Counted from the stretch's first letter, positions 51,799 through 61,017 are shown. The stretch is DNA of 64,000 nt from Ferrimonas pelagia (GCF_039543565.1 NZ_BAABJZ010000101.1:1-64000); one strand, 5' to 3'. The notes: generated by a model not told the origin, from the sequence alone. Translations and numbers: made by a program.

Positions 51799-52680
51799 CT
51801 AAGGGGTCAGCCAGTAGGGCACCGCTTGCGCTTGAATAAACGCCTCGGCATCGGCCCCATGCAGGAGCGCTAAGCTGCTGAGTAGGCCGGCTTGCAGGCA
51901 GGAGCGGCCGGCAACCGTCAGTTGGGCCGGGCCGCCGTGGGTGGCCCAGCCGGTATTGGCGTTAAGCAGATGGCTGTAACGGATGTTGTTGTGCAGCAAA
52001 AAACGTTGGGTGCTGCCGCTGGTGGCGAGCGCTCCGTGGCGGATCGACAGTCGTTGCAGTAAAGCTGGCTCTGATCCGGCCGGGCTGATCCCGATCTGCC
52101 AGGGTTTCGCTCTGGGCCGGGACAGCGCAATATCCCCGCCAAAGTTGACCAGCACGGATAACTCGGGGGCGATCTGCGCCATTTGGGCGGCGGTCTTATC
52201 CACCGCGTACTCCTTGCCTATCCCACCAAAGTCCAGCTCCATCCCCCACGGTAGCAGGAATTGGTCGCCGTGCAGCTGAACCCGTTGCCACCCGATCCGC
52301 GGTAGCAGCGCGTCTATCTGTTGCTGGGTTGGCGGCGCGCCGTCAGCGTTAAACGGCCAGATCTGCCTTAGGAGCCCTGAGGTGATGTCAAACATCCCGT
52401 CGCTGAGTTCAAAGCAGGTTTGAGCGAAGTGCAACAAGCGCGTGGTCTCGGGATCTAGCGTGATCTTTGTGCCCCGTGAACGGTGCAGCTGTGCCCACAC
52501 ATTGTCGCGGCGGTAGCGGCTGTATTTATGCTCGATCCCGGTCGCGATCCGACAGGCTTGTTCGAGCAGTTGCTGCGCCAGTGGTTGTGGGCAGGGATCG
52601 ATCAACAACTCGCAGTCACTGGCCATGGCGACAAAGTGGCCTTGCCAGTGATCTTTGTGGCGGATCAGCGTCGGTATCAT
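51799..52680 (-). CDS. ApbE-family FAD:protein FMN transferase
   Basis: A 293-residue flavin transferase that attaches FMN from FAD to Thr/Ser in target proteins. Family motifs are GIEHKYSRYRRDN, LSDGMFDITSG, MELDFGGIGKEYAVDKTA, VNFGGDIALS, ALATSGSTQRF and HLLNANTGW (Asp to Asn against the common HIIDP-TG). No signal peptide or lipobox is visible, unlike classical periplasmic ApbE. There is no clear ribosome site at 52680, so it may be translated by coupling to the DUF3570 gene, 9 nt upstream. The context points to DUF3570 as the substrate. Confidence 0.88.
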   Translation of the reverse strand: MIPTLIRHKDHWQGHFVAMASDCELLIDPCPQPLAQQLLEQACRIATGIEHKYSRYRRDNVWAQLHRSRGTKITLDPETTRLLHFAQTCFELSDGMFDITSGLLRQIWPFNADGAPPTQQQIDALLPRIGWQRVQLHGDQFLLPWGMELDFGGIGKEYAVDKTAAQMAQIAPELSVLVNFGGDIALSRPRAKPWQIGISPAGSEPALLQRLSIRHGALATSGSTQRFLLHNNIRYSHLLNANTGWATHGGPAQLTVAGRSCLQAGLLSSLALLHGADAEAFIQAQAVPYWLTP

Positions 52681-52689
52681 GGCGGCGAC

Positions 52690-54003
52690 TCAAAAGCGGT
52701 AGCTGATCTGCGCCATCAGCGCCTTGATCTGCGGATAGAGATCCAGCGACTGCAGCTGGCCCGGGCCAGTGTCTCCCTCCGGCGTTTGCACATAATACTC
52801 CAGTCGCAGCGATGCTTGCTGCGATCGGCCAACCGGGAAGCCGTATTTCAACCCGACGGTGTAGGTGGTCATTTCGGCCAGTCGATAATCCGCCGTGGCG
52901 TACTGCGGACGAGACGCGCCCTCTAATAAGAATGGGCGATAGAAGTCGGCGGCGCTTTGTCGGTAGTAGCGCAGGTGCGGCTCAAGATAATGGCCCTTGT
53001 CGAAGCGGTAGTCGAAGCGCAGATCCAGCGTGTGGGAATCAATGCCCCAGTCGTCGGTCATCAAGCGGTAACTGGTATCGAGTACGGGCCCGCCGAGGTG
53101 GATCTTGGTCTGCCAGAATAGCGCATGTTTGCTGCGTTGATCGGGGCGGGACTCATAGAGCTGACGCAACGCCGTGCCGGTCTGATCGATAACACTCACC
53201 AGCTTGAACGGATCGGTCTGATAACCGTCCACCTGGGCATAGCTGTAGTTAAACTGCATCACGGTGGCGCGGTTGATCACCTGAGTCAGACCGAGGGAGA
53301 TCTCTGCCGTTCTCTTGTTGTCGCTGCTGTTACCACGGGTGGCATTGAACGCCTCGACAAACGCTTGTTCAGACGGATAGTCCGCGCGTATTGGCATCTG
53401 TGCCAAGGGCAATGGGATAGCGCCCTCGGGCTCGATGGTGTCGTAAAACAAGGACGCGCCGACTCGCAGTGCGCTGTTTTTCTTGTTCCAGTAATAGGTT
53501 GCACCTCCGCTGAGGCCCAACGACAGATAGTCGTACTCCTTGCTGAGGTGGCTGGCTATGTCGTACTCCCAGCGCGCATTAATCGGTTGGCGCCAGCCCA
53601 GATTGAGCTGCAGCCGGGTGTCCTGAAACGAGTCATCCAGCGGCGTATCACCGGCGGCCGTGGTGTATTCACCACGGCCAGAGGGGCGAGTAAAGGTTTG
53701 CGCCTGTTGTTGCGCCACTGCGCCGGTGGCCGATGCGCCGGTTAAGGCGTCTAGCGTCAGCGCCATACTGAGCGCACCGTCGTCGGCATTGGTGCGAACG
53801 GCCTGGATCTTACCTTCCACGGCGGTGATCCGAGCGCCATCTTCGCCGTAATAGAGCAGCGCGGTATCGAGCTGCCAGCCGGCGTCGTCCTCAAACCAAT
53901 CGGCTTGCGCGGGCGTGGCGATCAGCGCGGCGCTGGCCACCGCCAAGGCAGCACTGATATTGTAAAAAGCGCCGGAGGCGGTTGGGTTGTGGCTTAGTTG
54001 CAT
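52690..54003 (-). CDS. DUF3570 outer membrane barrel protein, candidate flavoprotein
   Basis: A 437-residue protein with a signal peptide ending PAQA-DWFED (cleavage near residue 34). The start is DDAGWQLDTALLYYGE and the protein ends AQISYRF, a barrel-assembly signature, with many amphipathic strands, so an outer membrane barrel is likely. Residues 85-94 are DALTGASATG, which fits the ApbE flavinylation pattern D-x-x-[ST]-G-A-[ST]-x-[ST]. Its ATG overlaps the DUF4266 stop region by 10 bp, and ApbE follows 9 nt downstream. Its role as a flavinylated barrel is my inference; the function of DUF3570 is not established. Confidence 0.8.
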   Translation of the reverse strand: MQLSHNPTASGAFYNISAALAVASAALIATPAQADWFEDDAGWQLDTALLYYGEDGARITAVEGKIQAVRTNADDGALSMALTLDALTGASATGAVAQQQAQTFTRPSGRGEYTTAAGDTPLDDSFQDTRLQLNLGWRQPINARWEYDIASHLSKEYDYLSLGLSGGATYYWNKKNSALRVGASLFYDTIEPEGAIPLPLAQMPIRADYPSEQAFVEAFNATRGNSSDNKRTAEISLGLTQVINRATVMQFNYSYAQVDGYQTDPFKLVSVIDQTGTALRQLYESRPDQRSKHALFWQTKIHLGGPVLDTSYRLMTDDWGIDSHTLDLRFDYRFDKGHYLEPHLRYYRQSAADFYRPFLLEGASRPQYATADYRLAEMTTYTVGLKYGFPVGRSQQASLRLEYYVQTPEGDTGPGQLQSLDLYPQIKALMAQISYRF

Positions 54004-54209
54004 CCGCAGCCGCCTCCCGCGGTCCCGCGTCCACCACTGCTGGCCTCTTTCGAGAAGTAGATGTGATCGTCAAAGCCCTTGTCGATGGCGTTGGCCTCCA
54101 TCGTCATGCGCGGATCGGCCAGTCGTTCCCGTTGCCAGGGCTCGACGCCGAGATGACTGCAACCACTGATCAGCAGCACGCTGCCGAGTAGGGTTAAAAA
54201 CCGTTTCAT
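53994..54209 (-). CDS. DUF4266 small lipoprotein with C-terminal Cys-Gly-Cys
   Basis: 71 residues: signal peptide with lipobox ISGC (lipidated C17), a short conserved middle (EPWQRERLADPRM and IYFSKEASSGGRG) and a glycine-rich end finishing GGGCGCN with C68 and C70. The length and EPW-RE-LA-P-M pattern match DUF4266. The CGC end is exposed and could be a redox or metal site. AAGGAG stands before the ATG. The gene sits between the TlpA-like gene and DUF3570. Confidence 0.85.
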   Translation of the reverse strand: MKRFLTLLGSVLLISGCSHLGVEPWQRERLADPRMTMEANAIDKGFDDHIYFSKEASSGGRGTAGGGCGCN

Positions 54210-54325
54210 CGCGGTCTCCTTACTGCGTGTTTCCTTCCGTGTGAGTTAGCAGCTTTTAGCGGCTCAGCACACCACCGATGCGACATATCACTCAGGCGTT
54301 GCATGTTTGCTCGCTCATCGGCTGC

Positions 54326-54820
54326 TCAGCGCGATGGCGGCTCCGACGCTGCGGCGTCCAGATATTGGCCGATCTCCGCTTTGAGTGCTGCACTCTGGCT
54401 TTTACGAAAGCCAATATGGCGCACCAGGATCTCACCGTCTTTGATCAGGTAGCTGGTGGGCATGCCAGGCACCGCAAATGCCGCTGCGATCACACCATCG
54501 GGATCGTACTGGACGGGAAAGGTTGCGGGGTACTTGTCTAAAAACGGGAGGGCGTCAGCGGGATCGACATCGACATTGATGGCGACGATCGCCAAGCCCT
54601 GATCGGCAAACTCGGCCTGCAGCTCGTTCATAAATGGGAAGCTGTGACGGCAGGGACCACACCAGCTGGCCCAGAAATCGACATACACCACCTTGTCCTG
54701 TGACAGTCGATGCAGGCTTTGCTCGGCGTGCGTTACCTGAAAGTCGGGCGCGGGCTGTGCGCTGAGGGAGAGGCTGAACAACAGCGCAACAAATGGGGTG
54801 GCGCGAAACAATGCAAACAA
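54326..54820 (-). CDS. TlpA-like periplasmic thioredoxin
   Basis: 164 residues from a TTG at 54820, supported by AAGGAGG 5 nt upstream. A signal peptide ends near LSLSA. The thioredoxin active site is FWASWCGPCRHSFPFMNEL (C54, C57), and FAVPGMPTSYLIKDGEI supplies the cis-proline loop (MPTSY). It acts as a thiol-disulfide reductase or oxidase in the periplasm. It is the first gene of the module with DUF4266, DUF3570 and ApbE, all on the same strand. It may keep the CGC end of the DUF4266 protein reduced (inference). Confidence 0.88.
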   Translation of the reverse strand: MFALFRATPFVALLFSLSLSAQPAPDFQVTHAEQSLHRLSQDKVVYVDFWASWCGPCRHSFPFMNELQAEFADQGLAIVAINVDVDPADALPFLDKYPATFPVQYDPDGVIAAAFAVPGMPTSYLIKDGEILVRHIGFRKSQSAALKAEIGQYLDAAASEPPSR

Positions 54821-54931
54821 CGGATCCTCCTTGTGCTCTATGACACCGGCTCGGGAGTCAGATTGTCACTGATGACACCCCATTGGAACACGTTGTTAAC
54901 AAAAAGTTTGGTAAATTTTCGCGATTGAAAA

Positions 54932-56341
54932 TCAGTCGCGCTGCAGCAGTGGCAGGATCCGGCTGAGCTTGTCGAAGATCTCCTGATATTCTGCGTCGCA
55001 TTCGCTGTCGGCGACCACACCGCCGCCCGCCCAACAGTACAGTTGTTGTTGCTTGGCTACGAGTGAGCGAATGGTGATCGAGGTGTCCATATGGCCATTT
55101 TGGCTCAGGTAACCGATGCTGCCGCAGTAGAGGCTACGCCGAGACGGCTCCAGCTCTTCGATGATCTCCATGGCTCGGATCTTCGGCGCGCCGGTGATCG
55201 AGCCGCCAGGAAAGGCACCGCGCAGCAGATCCAGCGCGGTGCGGCTCTCGGCCAGGGTGCTGGTGACGGTGCTGACCAGATGGTGCACCGCTGGAAAGCT
55301 CTCAATGGCAAACAGGCTTGGCACCTTGACCGAGCCCGGGGCGGCCATCTTGCCCAGATCATTGCGCAGCAGATCGACGATCATCAGATTCTCGGCCCGA
55401 TCCTTATCGGCGTGGCGCAATGCGTCCGCTGCCGCCGCATCCTGCAGCGGATCGGCGTGGCGCGGCCGGGTGCCCTTGATCGGCTTGGTCTCCACCTGAC
55501 GGCCGTTGACCTGGAGAAAACGCTCTGGTGATAGACTCAGCAGCGCAGCGTCGGGCAGACGGATAAAGGCGGAGAAGGGCGCCATATTGCCCTGGCGCAG
55601 CTTCAGGTAGGCCAGCCATTCATCGCCTTGATAGTCGGCACAGAAGCGCATGGTCAGGTTGATCTGATAGCAGTCGCCGCTGCGCAGATAGGCCTGAACC
55701 CGGTCAAAGCTACGCTGGTACTGCAGACGTGAGGTTTGATCCCGCCATGGGCCCAGCAGACGAAAATCCTCCATCGGTGCGTTCTGGCCAACCTGGCGCT
55801 GTAGCCAGACGAGTCGCCGATGCCAGTCGGCGTCACTGCCGCGCACCAGTAACTCGACACGCTCGAGCTGATGATCGATCAGCACGGCCCAGTCGTAGAT
55901 CCCCACCGCCATCTCAGGCACACCAATGTCATCGGACGCGCTGGCGGGCAAGCGCTCAAACCGGCGACCCAGATCGTAACTGAAGTGACCCAGTGCGCCG
56001 CCGGTAAAGGGCAACTCTCGCTCTTTGTCGCACAGTGGCCCCAGCAACCGGCGTTGGATCTGCTGTACCAGCAGGAGCGGATCGGCCTTACTGTCAAAGC
56101 GGCTGTCCGGCAGTTGCACCGACGTGTGCTGGCCATAGGTGGTGAGGGTTGCGATGGGATCGGCCACGATAATGTCAAAGCGCGCATCTGGATGGTTGCG
56201 TCCGCCATGTTCAAACGCGGAGTCCAGCAGCATGGCCCAAGGCTGCGCGCACAGCGGTGCAAACAGGGTGAGCGGGCACATCGCATCTTGCGCGCTGGCA
56301 AACAGAGATGAGACAGGTAGGGGGCGGCGGATCAAAGACAT
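54932..56341 (-). CDS. pabB: Aminodeoxychorismate synthase component 1
   Basis: A 469-residue chorismate-utilising enzyme that makes 4-amino-4-deoxychorismate for folate synthesis with PabA. The N-terminal domain has DARFDIIVADP and LPFTGGALGHFSYDLGR-type segments. The catalytic domain has GDCYQINLTMRF, SPERFLQVNGRQVETKPIKGTRPR (partially quoted: ETKPIKGTRPR), RAENLMIVDLLRNDLG, the PGGSITGAPKIRAMEIIEELE region and GGVVADSECDAEYQE. KPIKGT argues for PabB rather than TrpE. folD lies 3.8 kb away, so two folate genes are near each other. Confidence 0.92.
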   Translation of the reverse strand: MSLIRRPLPVSSLFASAQDAMCPLTLFAPLCAQPWAMLLDSAFEHGGRNHPDARFDIIVADPIATLTTYGQHTSVQLPDSRFDSKADPLLLVQQIQRRLLGPLCDKERELPFTGGALGHFSYDLGRRFERLPASASDDIGVPEMAVGIYDWAVLIDHQLERVELLVRGSDADWHRRLVWLQRQVGQNAPMEDFRLLGPWRDQTSRLQYQRSFDRVQAYLRSGDCYQINLTMRFCADYQGDEWLAYLKLRQGNMAPFSAFIRLPDAALLSLSPERFLQVNGRQVETKPIKGTRPRHADPLQDAAAADALRHADKDRAENLMIVDLLRNDLGKMAAPGSVKVPSLFAIESFPAVHHLVSTVTSTLAESRTALDLLRGAFPGGSITGAPKIRAMEIIEELEPSRRSLYCGSIGYLSQNGHMDTSITIRSLVAKQQQLYCWAGGGVVADSECDAEYQEIFDKLSRILPLLQRD

Positions 56342-56469
56342 AGGATAGATCTGGCGGTCAACTTACGTGGCGGCGAGGATAGCACACCCCGCTGCCTCAG
56401 GGGACAGGCCTGGGCGCATTCGCCAGCGAACCGTTGGCAATAACAGTGAGATCGTCGCGTCGACCGATC

Positions 56470-58233
56470 TCAATCGTTGATCGCTTCTATCCGTGCCGCC
56501 TGTTGCTGCAACTCATACATGGCGCGATAGGTGCCGCCCTCCAGCGCCATCAATTGACGGTGATCGCCCTGCTCGCTGATCCTGCCGTGTGACAGCAGCA
56601 CGATGTGATCCGCCTGTTTGATGGTCGATAAGCGGTGTGCCACAGCAATGATGGTGATCTCACCGCGCAGTCGCGCCAGAGCTTGTTGCACCACCTGCTC
56701 TGTCTCGCTGTCGATGTTGGCGGTGGCTTCATCCAGCAGCAAGATCCGCGGCTCACCGGCCAGGGCTCGGGCGATGATCAACTGCTGGCGCTGGCCGGTA
56801 GAGAGGCGCAAACCGCCTTCGCCCAGTGTGGTGGCGTAGCCTTGCGGTAACTGCAAGATGGCCTGATGCAGATGTGCCTTGCGTGCCGCACTCTGCACCT
56901 GTTGCTCGCTTAGACCGCGGCCCATGTCGATATTGGCGCGGACGCTGTCCGCCAATACAAACGGCTCCTGCAGGATCAGGCCGATCCCGTGACGCAGCGC
57001 TGACTGCGCCAGATCATGGATATCGCTGCCACCGATCAACACGCTGCCGCGAGGCGCCGGGTAGAAGCCCAGCAGCAGCGACAAGAGGGTGCTTTTGCCG
57101 GAGCCGGTATGGCCGGCGATGGCGTAGAAGCCGCCGTCAGGCACCTTCAGATCAATATCATGCAGTACCGTTTTTGCTGGTAGGTAGCCAAAACTTAACC
57201 CCGTCAGCGTCATACTGCCATTGTCGAGCTGCGCCTGTTGCTCGCCATAGCGTGCCTCCGGCTCATCTAACAGTTTCGCCACTCTATCGCCGGCCACCAT
57301 TGCTTGCTGATACAGATTAAAACGCTGGGTGATCTCGGCCAGCGGCTCGGTAAAGCGAGCCATGTAGTTTAAGAAAGCATAAAGCACCCCGATCTCGGCG
57401 ACGCCGGCGACCACCTGTTGGCCAAACAACCAGAGGATCCCGACTGTGGTGGTGATACTGAGCAGATCGATCGCCGGACGCAGCAACAGTCCGCTGGCAA
57501 ACACGGTGCGCAGCCGACTGCGGTAATAGTGATCGTTGATCTGACCAAAGTGGCGCAGGAAGCGCTCGGATTGATTGCTGGCCTGGATCACCGCCATCCC
57601 GCCGATCGATTCATTCAAGCTGCCGTTGATCTCGGCACGCTGCACTCGGCTTTGCGCAACCGCCGGGCCGGACAAACGCTGATAGAGATAGATGATGGTG
57701 ATCACCGCCGGCACCAGCGCCAGCGCGATCATCATCAAGGTGAGATCCAGCAGCGCCATCGCCACCAAAATGCCCAGCAGCATCACCGCATTGCCCAGCA
57801 CGTTGGAAAGAAACTGGACGTAGAGATCCTTGATCGCCTCCGTATCATTGGTGATCCGACTGACCAGTTGGCCGGTGCGGGCATGATCGAAATAGCGCAT
57901 GGGCAGCCGCATCACCCGGGCAAAGGCGCGTTTGCGGATATCGGTTACCGCATTGAGCGCCATCTTGGTGAAGCTCAAGGCCTGCAGGTAACGAAACGCC
58001 CCGGCGCCCAGCTGACACAATAGATAGATAAGCAGTAATTGCAGGATCAGTTGCCAGCGCAGATCCCCCGTCAACAGGTAGTCATCGATGTAGATCTTGG
58101 CCAGAAGTGGCCCAACCACGTCCAGCGCTGTTGCCAGTAACAGCAGCAAGAGCGAGCGGATCAGCAAGCGGGGATCGCGATAGATGTACCCAGCCAAAAG
58201 ACGGAAGGTACGGTTGTGATCAGGCCTGCTCAT
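56470..58233 (-). CDS. mdlB: ABC transporter half (MdlB-like)
   Basis: 587 residues from the ATG at 58233, overlapping the mdlA stop by 14 bp; a longer frame is rejected. Six transmembrane helices (about 20-300) precede an ATPase domain: Walker A AGHTGSGKSTLLSLL, signature LSTGQRQQLIIARAL (an LSTGQ variant), Walker B ILLLDEATAN and H-loop VAHRLST. It forms a heterodimeric exporter with MdlA; in E. coli this pair is of uncertain substrate, probably lipid or drug-like. Its position downstream of mdlA matches E. coli. Confidence 0.92.
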   Translation of the reverse strand: MSRPDHNRTFRLLAGYIYRDPRLLIRSLLLLLLATALDVVGPLLAKIYIDDYLLTGDLRWQLILQLLLIYLLCQLGAGAFRYLQALSFTKMALNAVTDIRKRAFARVMRLPMRYFDHARTGQLVSRITNDTEAIKDLYVQFLSNVLGNAVMLLGILVAMALLDLTLMMIALALVPAVITIIYLYQRLSGPAVAQSRVQRAEINGSLNESIGGMAVIQASNQSERFLRHFGQINDHYYRSRLRTVFASGLLLRPAIDLLSITTTVGILWLFGQQVVAGVAEIGVLYAFLNYMARFTEPLAEITQRFNLYQQAMVAGDRVAKLLDEPEARYGEQQAQLDNGSMTLTGLSFGYLPAKTVLHDIDLKVPDGGFYAIAGHTGSGKSTLLSLLLGFYPAPRGSVLIGGSDIHDLAQSALRHGIGLILQEPFVLADSVRANIDMGRGLSEQQVQSAARKAHLHQAILQLPQGYATTLGEGGLRLSTGQRQQLIIARALAGEPRILLLDEATANIDSETEQVVQQALARLRGEITIIAVAHRLSTIKQADHIVLLSHGRISEQGDHRQLMALEGGTYRAMYELQQQAARIEAIND

Positions 58234-59968
58234 CCAGCGCCGCCTCCATCTGTTGATAGGTCCACATGCGGCTGAACCAGCCATCCTGCGCGATCAGCTC
58301 ATGGTGCCGACCGCGCTCGCACAGCGCCCCCGCGCGCAGTACCACGATCTCATCGGCGTCCATCAAGGACGATAAACGATGGCTGATGATGATCCGGCTC
58401 TGCTGCCGGTTGTGGCGACGCAGATGGGAGAGGATCTGCTGCTCGGTCTCCATGTCCACCGCCGATAAGGCATCATCGAGGATCAGGAGCGGCGCCTCAC
58501 TCAGCAGCGCCCGGGCGATGGCGATCCGCTGGCGTTGCCCGCCGGACAAGGTAACGCCACGCTCGCCCACCTGCGTCTCAAACCCCTCAGGGAAGCGCAG
58601 AATGTCGGCTTCCACTGCAGCGAGTCGCGCCGCCTGACGGACGGCCTCATCACTGGCGTCCGGGCGGGCTAGGGCGATGTTATCGCGCACGCTGGCACTG
58701 AACAGGAAGGGATCTTGCGGTACCAGCGCAAAGGCACTGCGCAGCTGCGCCAATGGGTATTGATCGATGGCATGCTCGCCCAGCGTGATGGCGCCGGCGC
58801 AGTCAAATTGTCGCTGTAGCAGCCGCACCAAGGTCGTCTTGCCAGCACCGGTTGGACCGGCGATCCCCAGCACCTTGCCGGGGGGCAGATCCAACCGGTC
58901 AATCGTCAGCGCGGGGGCCGTCGTGCTCGGATCATCCGGGTAGCAAAAGCGGAGATCGGAGATCTGTAGCCGAGTCTGCGTCAGCGCGCGTTCGCCCTCA
59001 TCGACTACACTGTCCGGCGCATTGAGCACACTATCGAGCCGCACAATGGCCGCGTTGCCTCGCTCGACGATATTCAGCAGCCAGCCGAAGGCAAACATCG
59101 GCCAGATCAACTGACCCAGATAGAGTGAGAAACTGGTGAGTTGACCCAGCGTGAGCTGATCATGGACGATCAGCCAGGTGCCAAACCCCAATGACAATAC
59201 CGTGGTGAAGGCCAGGCAGACGAAGATCACTGGATCGTACATCGCCTCTGCGCGGGCGACCTGATAGGTGCGCTCGGCCGCTGCGTCGGTGATCTGATCA
59301 AACCCCTGGCTCTCGATCCGCTCGCGGCCCATCGCCTTGACTAAGCGGATCCCCGCGATCGCCTGTTGGGTCGCCTCGTTCAACTCAGAGAAGCGCTCCA
59401 GCGACTGATGAAAATGGCGGTGCAGTAACTTGGAGATCCGATAAAACGCCAGTCCCATCAGCGGGAAGGGCAGCAAGGCCACCAGCGTAAGGCGCCAGTC
59501 GATCACACTGAACATCATCAGCAGGATAAAGGTAAAGGTCAGCACGCCGTCGAAGCCGGTCAAAATGCCTTCGCCCGCGGCCACCTCCACCGCATCCACA
59601 TCATTGGTGGCGCGGGCCATCAGATCGCCGGTGCTGTGGCTGCTGTAAAAAGCCAGCCCCTGACGACTGAGGCGGCGAAACAGTTGCTGGCGCAGATCGC
59701 CGCCGAGACGATAAGAGGCGCCAAACAACACCATGCGCCAACCAAAGCGCAGTAGGTACAGTGCCAGCCCCAGCAATAGCAGCTGTGGCAGATAGCCAAA
59801 CAAGCCGGTTTGTTGCTCTGGCTGCTGTAATAGGCCATCGAGGGTTTGGCCGATCAGATAGGGCACGCTGATGTTCATCAACGCCACCACCAACAGCATC
59901 AGCAGCGCCAAGGCATAGGTGAACTTGTGGCGGCGGAAAAACCAGCCAAGGTGACGAAACAGCGACAT
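58220..59968 (-). CDS. mdlA: ABC transporter half (MdlA-like)
   Basis: 582 residues. The transmembrane domain (about residues 15-310) begins LGWFFRRHKFTYALALLMLLVVALM. The ATPase has Walker A AGPTGAGKTTLVRLL, an intact LSGGQRQRIAIARAL, Walker B LLILDDALSAVD (Asp-Asp instead of Asp-Glu at the catalytic site) and IISHRLSSL. The degenerate Asp after Walker B suggests that one of the two ATP sites in the MdlAB dimer is impaired, as common in heterodimeric exporters. It is the first of the two genes. Confidence 0.92.
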   Translation of the reverse strand: MSLFRHLGWFFRRHKFTYALALLMLLVVALMNISVPYLIGQTLDGLLQQPEQQTGLFGYLPQLLLLGLALYLLRFGWRMVLFGASYRLGGDLRQQLFRRLSRQGLAFYSSHSTGDLMARATNDVDAVEVAAGEGILTGFDGVLTFTFILLMMFSVIDWRLTLVALLPFPLMGLAFYRISKLLHRHFHQSLERFSELNEATQQAIAGIRLVKAMGRERIESQGFDQITDAAAERTYQVARAEAMYDPVIFVCLAFTTVLSLGFGTWLIVHDQLTLGQLTSFSLYLGQLIWPMFAFGWLLNIVERGNAAIVRLDSVLNAPDSVVDEGERALTQTRLQISDLRFCYPDDPSTTAPALTIDRLDLPPGKVLGIAGPTGAGKTTLVRLLQRQFDCAGAITLGEHAIDQYPLAQLRSAFALVPQDPFLFSASVRDNIALARPDASDEAVRQAARLAAVEADILRFPEGFETQVGERGVTLSGGQRQRIAIARALLSEAPLLILDDALSAVDMETEQQILSHLRRHNRQQSRIIISHRLSSLMDADEIVVLRAGALCERGRHHELIAQDGWFSRMWTYQQMEAALDEQA

Positions 59969-60147
59969 AACAGTCCTAAAGCAACCCCGCTAAGCATCCG
60001 GCGAAACGGCGGTCGCCGATAATAGCACAGCCAAAACAAGTGAATAGCTGTGTGTTTGGTTATCAAATAAAAACAGAGAGACACACTGGGAACCTGGCGA
60101 TCTCTGCATTAATCTATGGAGTATTGATAACAATAGAGACGAGAGAG

Positions 60148-61017
60148 ATGCGCGCGAGTTTAATTGATGGAAAAGCCCTGTCTGCTGAGGTTTTGGCCGA
60201 CGTCGAGCAACAGGTATCGGCGCTCATTGAGCAAGGCAATGCCGCTCCCTGTCTGGCGGTCGTGCTGGTCGGGGAAGATCCCGCCAGTCAGGTGTACGTG
60301 CGCAATAAGCTGCTGAAGTGCGAACAAACCGGGATCCGCAGCATCGAGCACAAACTCGATGTCGACACCAGCGAAGCCGAACTGTTGACCCTGCTTGCCC
60401 AACTCAATGGTGATGCCAGCGTCAATGGCATTCTGGTGCAGCTGCCGTTGCCCAAGCACATCGACGAGCAGAAGGTGATCTGCGCTATCGATCCCCGCAA
60501 AGACGTCGACGGCTTCCACCCCGAAAACATGGGCCTATTGCTGTCGGGCGCCAAAGAGGTGTTGGTTCCTTGTACCCCACTGGGTTGCCTTATCATGCTG
60601 CAAAAGACCCTGGGCGATCAGCTCAGTGGCAAGCACGTGGTTGTCGTCGGCCGCTCCAATATCGTCGGTAAGCCCGCCGCGCTGCTGACCCTGCAGCAGC
60701 ACTGCACCGTCACCATCGTCCACTCGCGCACCGCTGAGATCGAAGCGCTGTGTCGTCAGGCCGATATCCTGATCGTCGCCGTCGGCCGTGCCGAGATGGT
60801 CACCGCCGATTGGGTTAAGCCCGGCGCCGTGGTGCTGGATGTGGGGATCAACCGCATCGAGCGTGACGGCAAATTCCGTTTGGTGGGCGATGTCGCCTTC
60901 GACCAAGTCGCCGAGGTAGCCAGCGCCATCACCCCAGTTCCAGGGGGGGTCGGCCCTATGACCATAGCGTGTCTGCTGCGCAACACCCTGCAGGCGTACC
61001 GCAACCAAACGGCGTAA
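60148..61017 (+). CDS. folD: Bifunctional methylenetetrahydrofolate dehydrogenase/cyclohydrolase
   Basis: 289 residues from the ATG at 60148 (GAGAGAG upstream); an in-frame extension to 60040 is rejected. It interconverts 5,10-methylene-THF and 10-formyl-THF in one-carbon metabolism. SQVYVRNKLLKCEQTGI carries the catalytic Lys and Tyr, GILVQLPLPKHID is a family signature, and VVVVGRSNIVGKPAALLLTL-like VVGRSNIVGKPAALLTL is the NADP site. PVPGGVGPMT lies near the end. It is divergent from mdlA by 179 bp and ends in a strong terminator. Confidence 0.95.
   Translation: MRASLIDGKALSAEVLADVEQQVSALIEQGNAAPCLAVVLVGEDPASQVYVRNKLLKCEQTGIRSIEHKLDVDTSEAELLTLLAQLNGDASVNGILVQLPLPKHIDEQKVICAIDPRKDVDGFHPENMGLLLSGAKEVLVPCTPLGCLIMLQKTLGDQLSGKHVVVVGRSNIVGKPAALLTLQQHCTVTIVHSRTAEIEALCRQADILIVAVGRAEMVTADWVKPGAVVLDVGINRIERDGKFRLVGDVAFDQVAEVASAITPVPGGVGPMTIACLLRNTLQAYRNQTA

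Noticed and set aside
57418..58023. A 201-codon frame antisense to mdlB
   Set aside because: Shadow of the transporter gene; the product is His/Gln-rich and without motifs.
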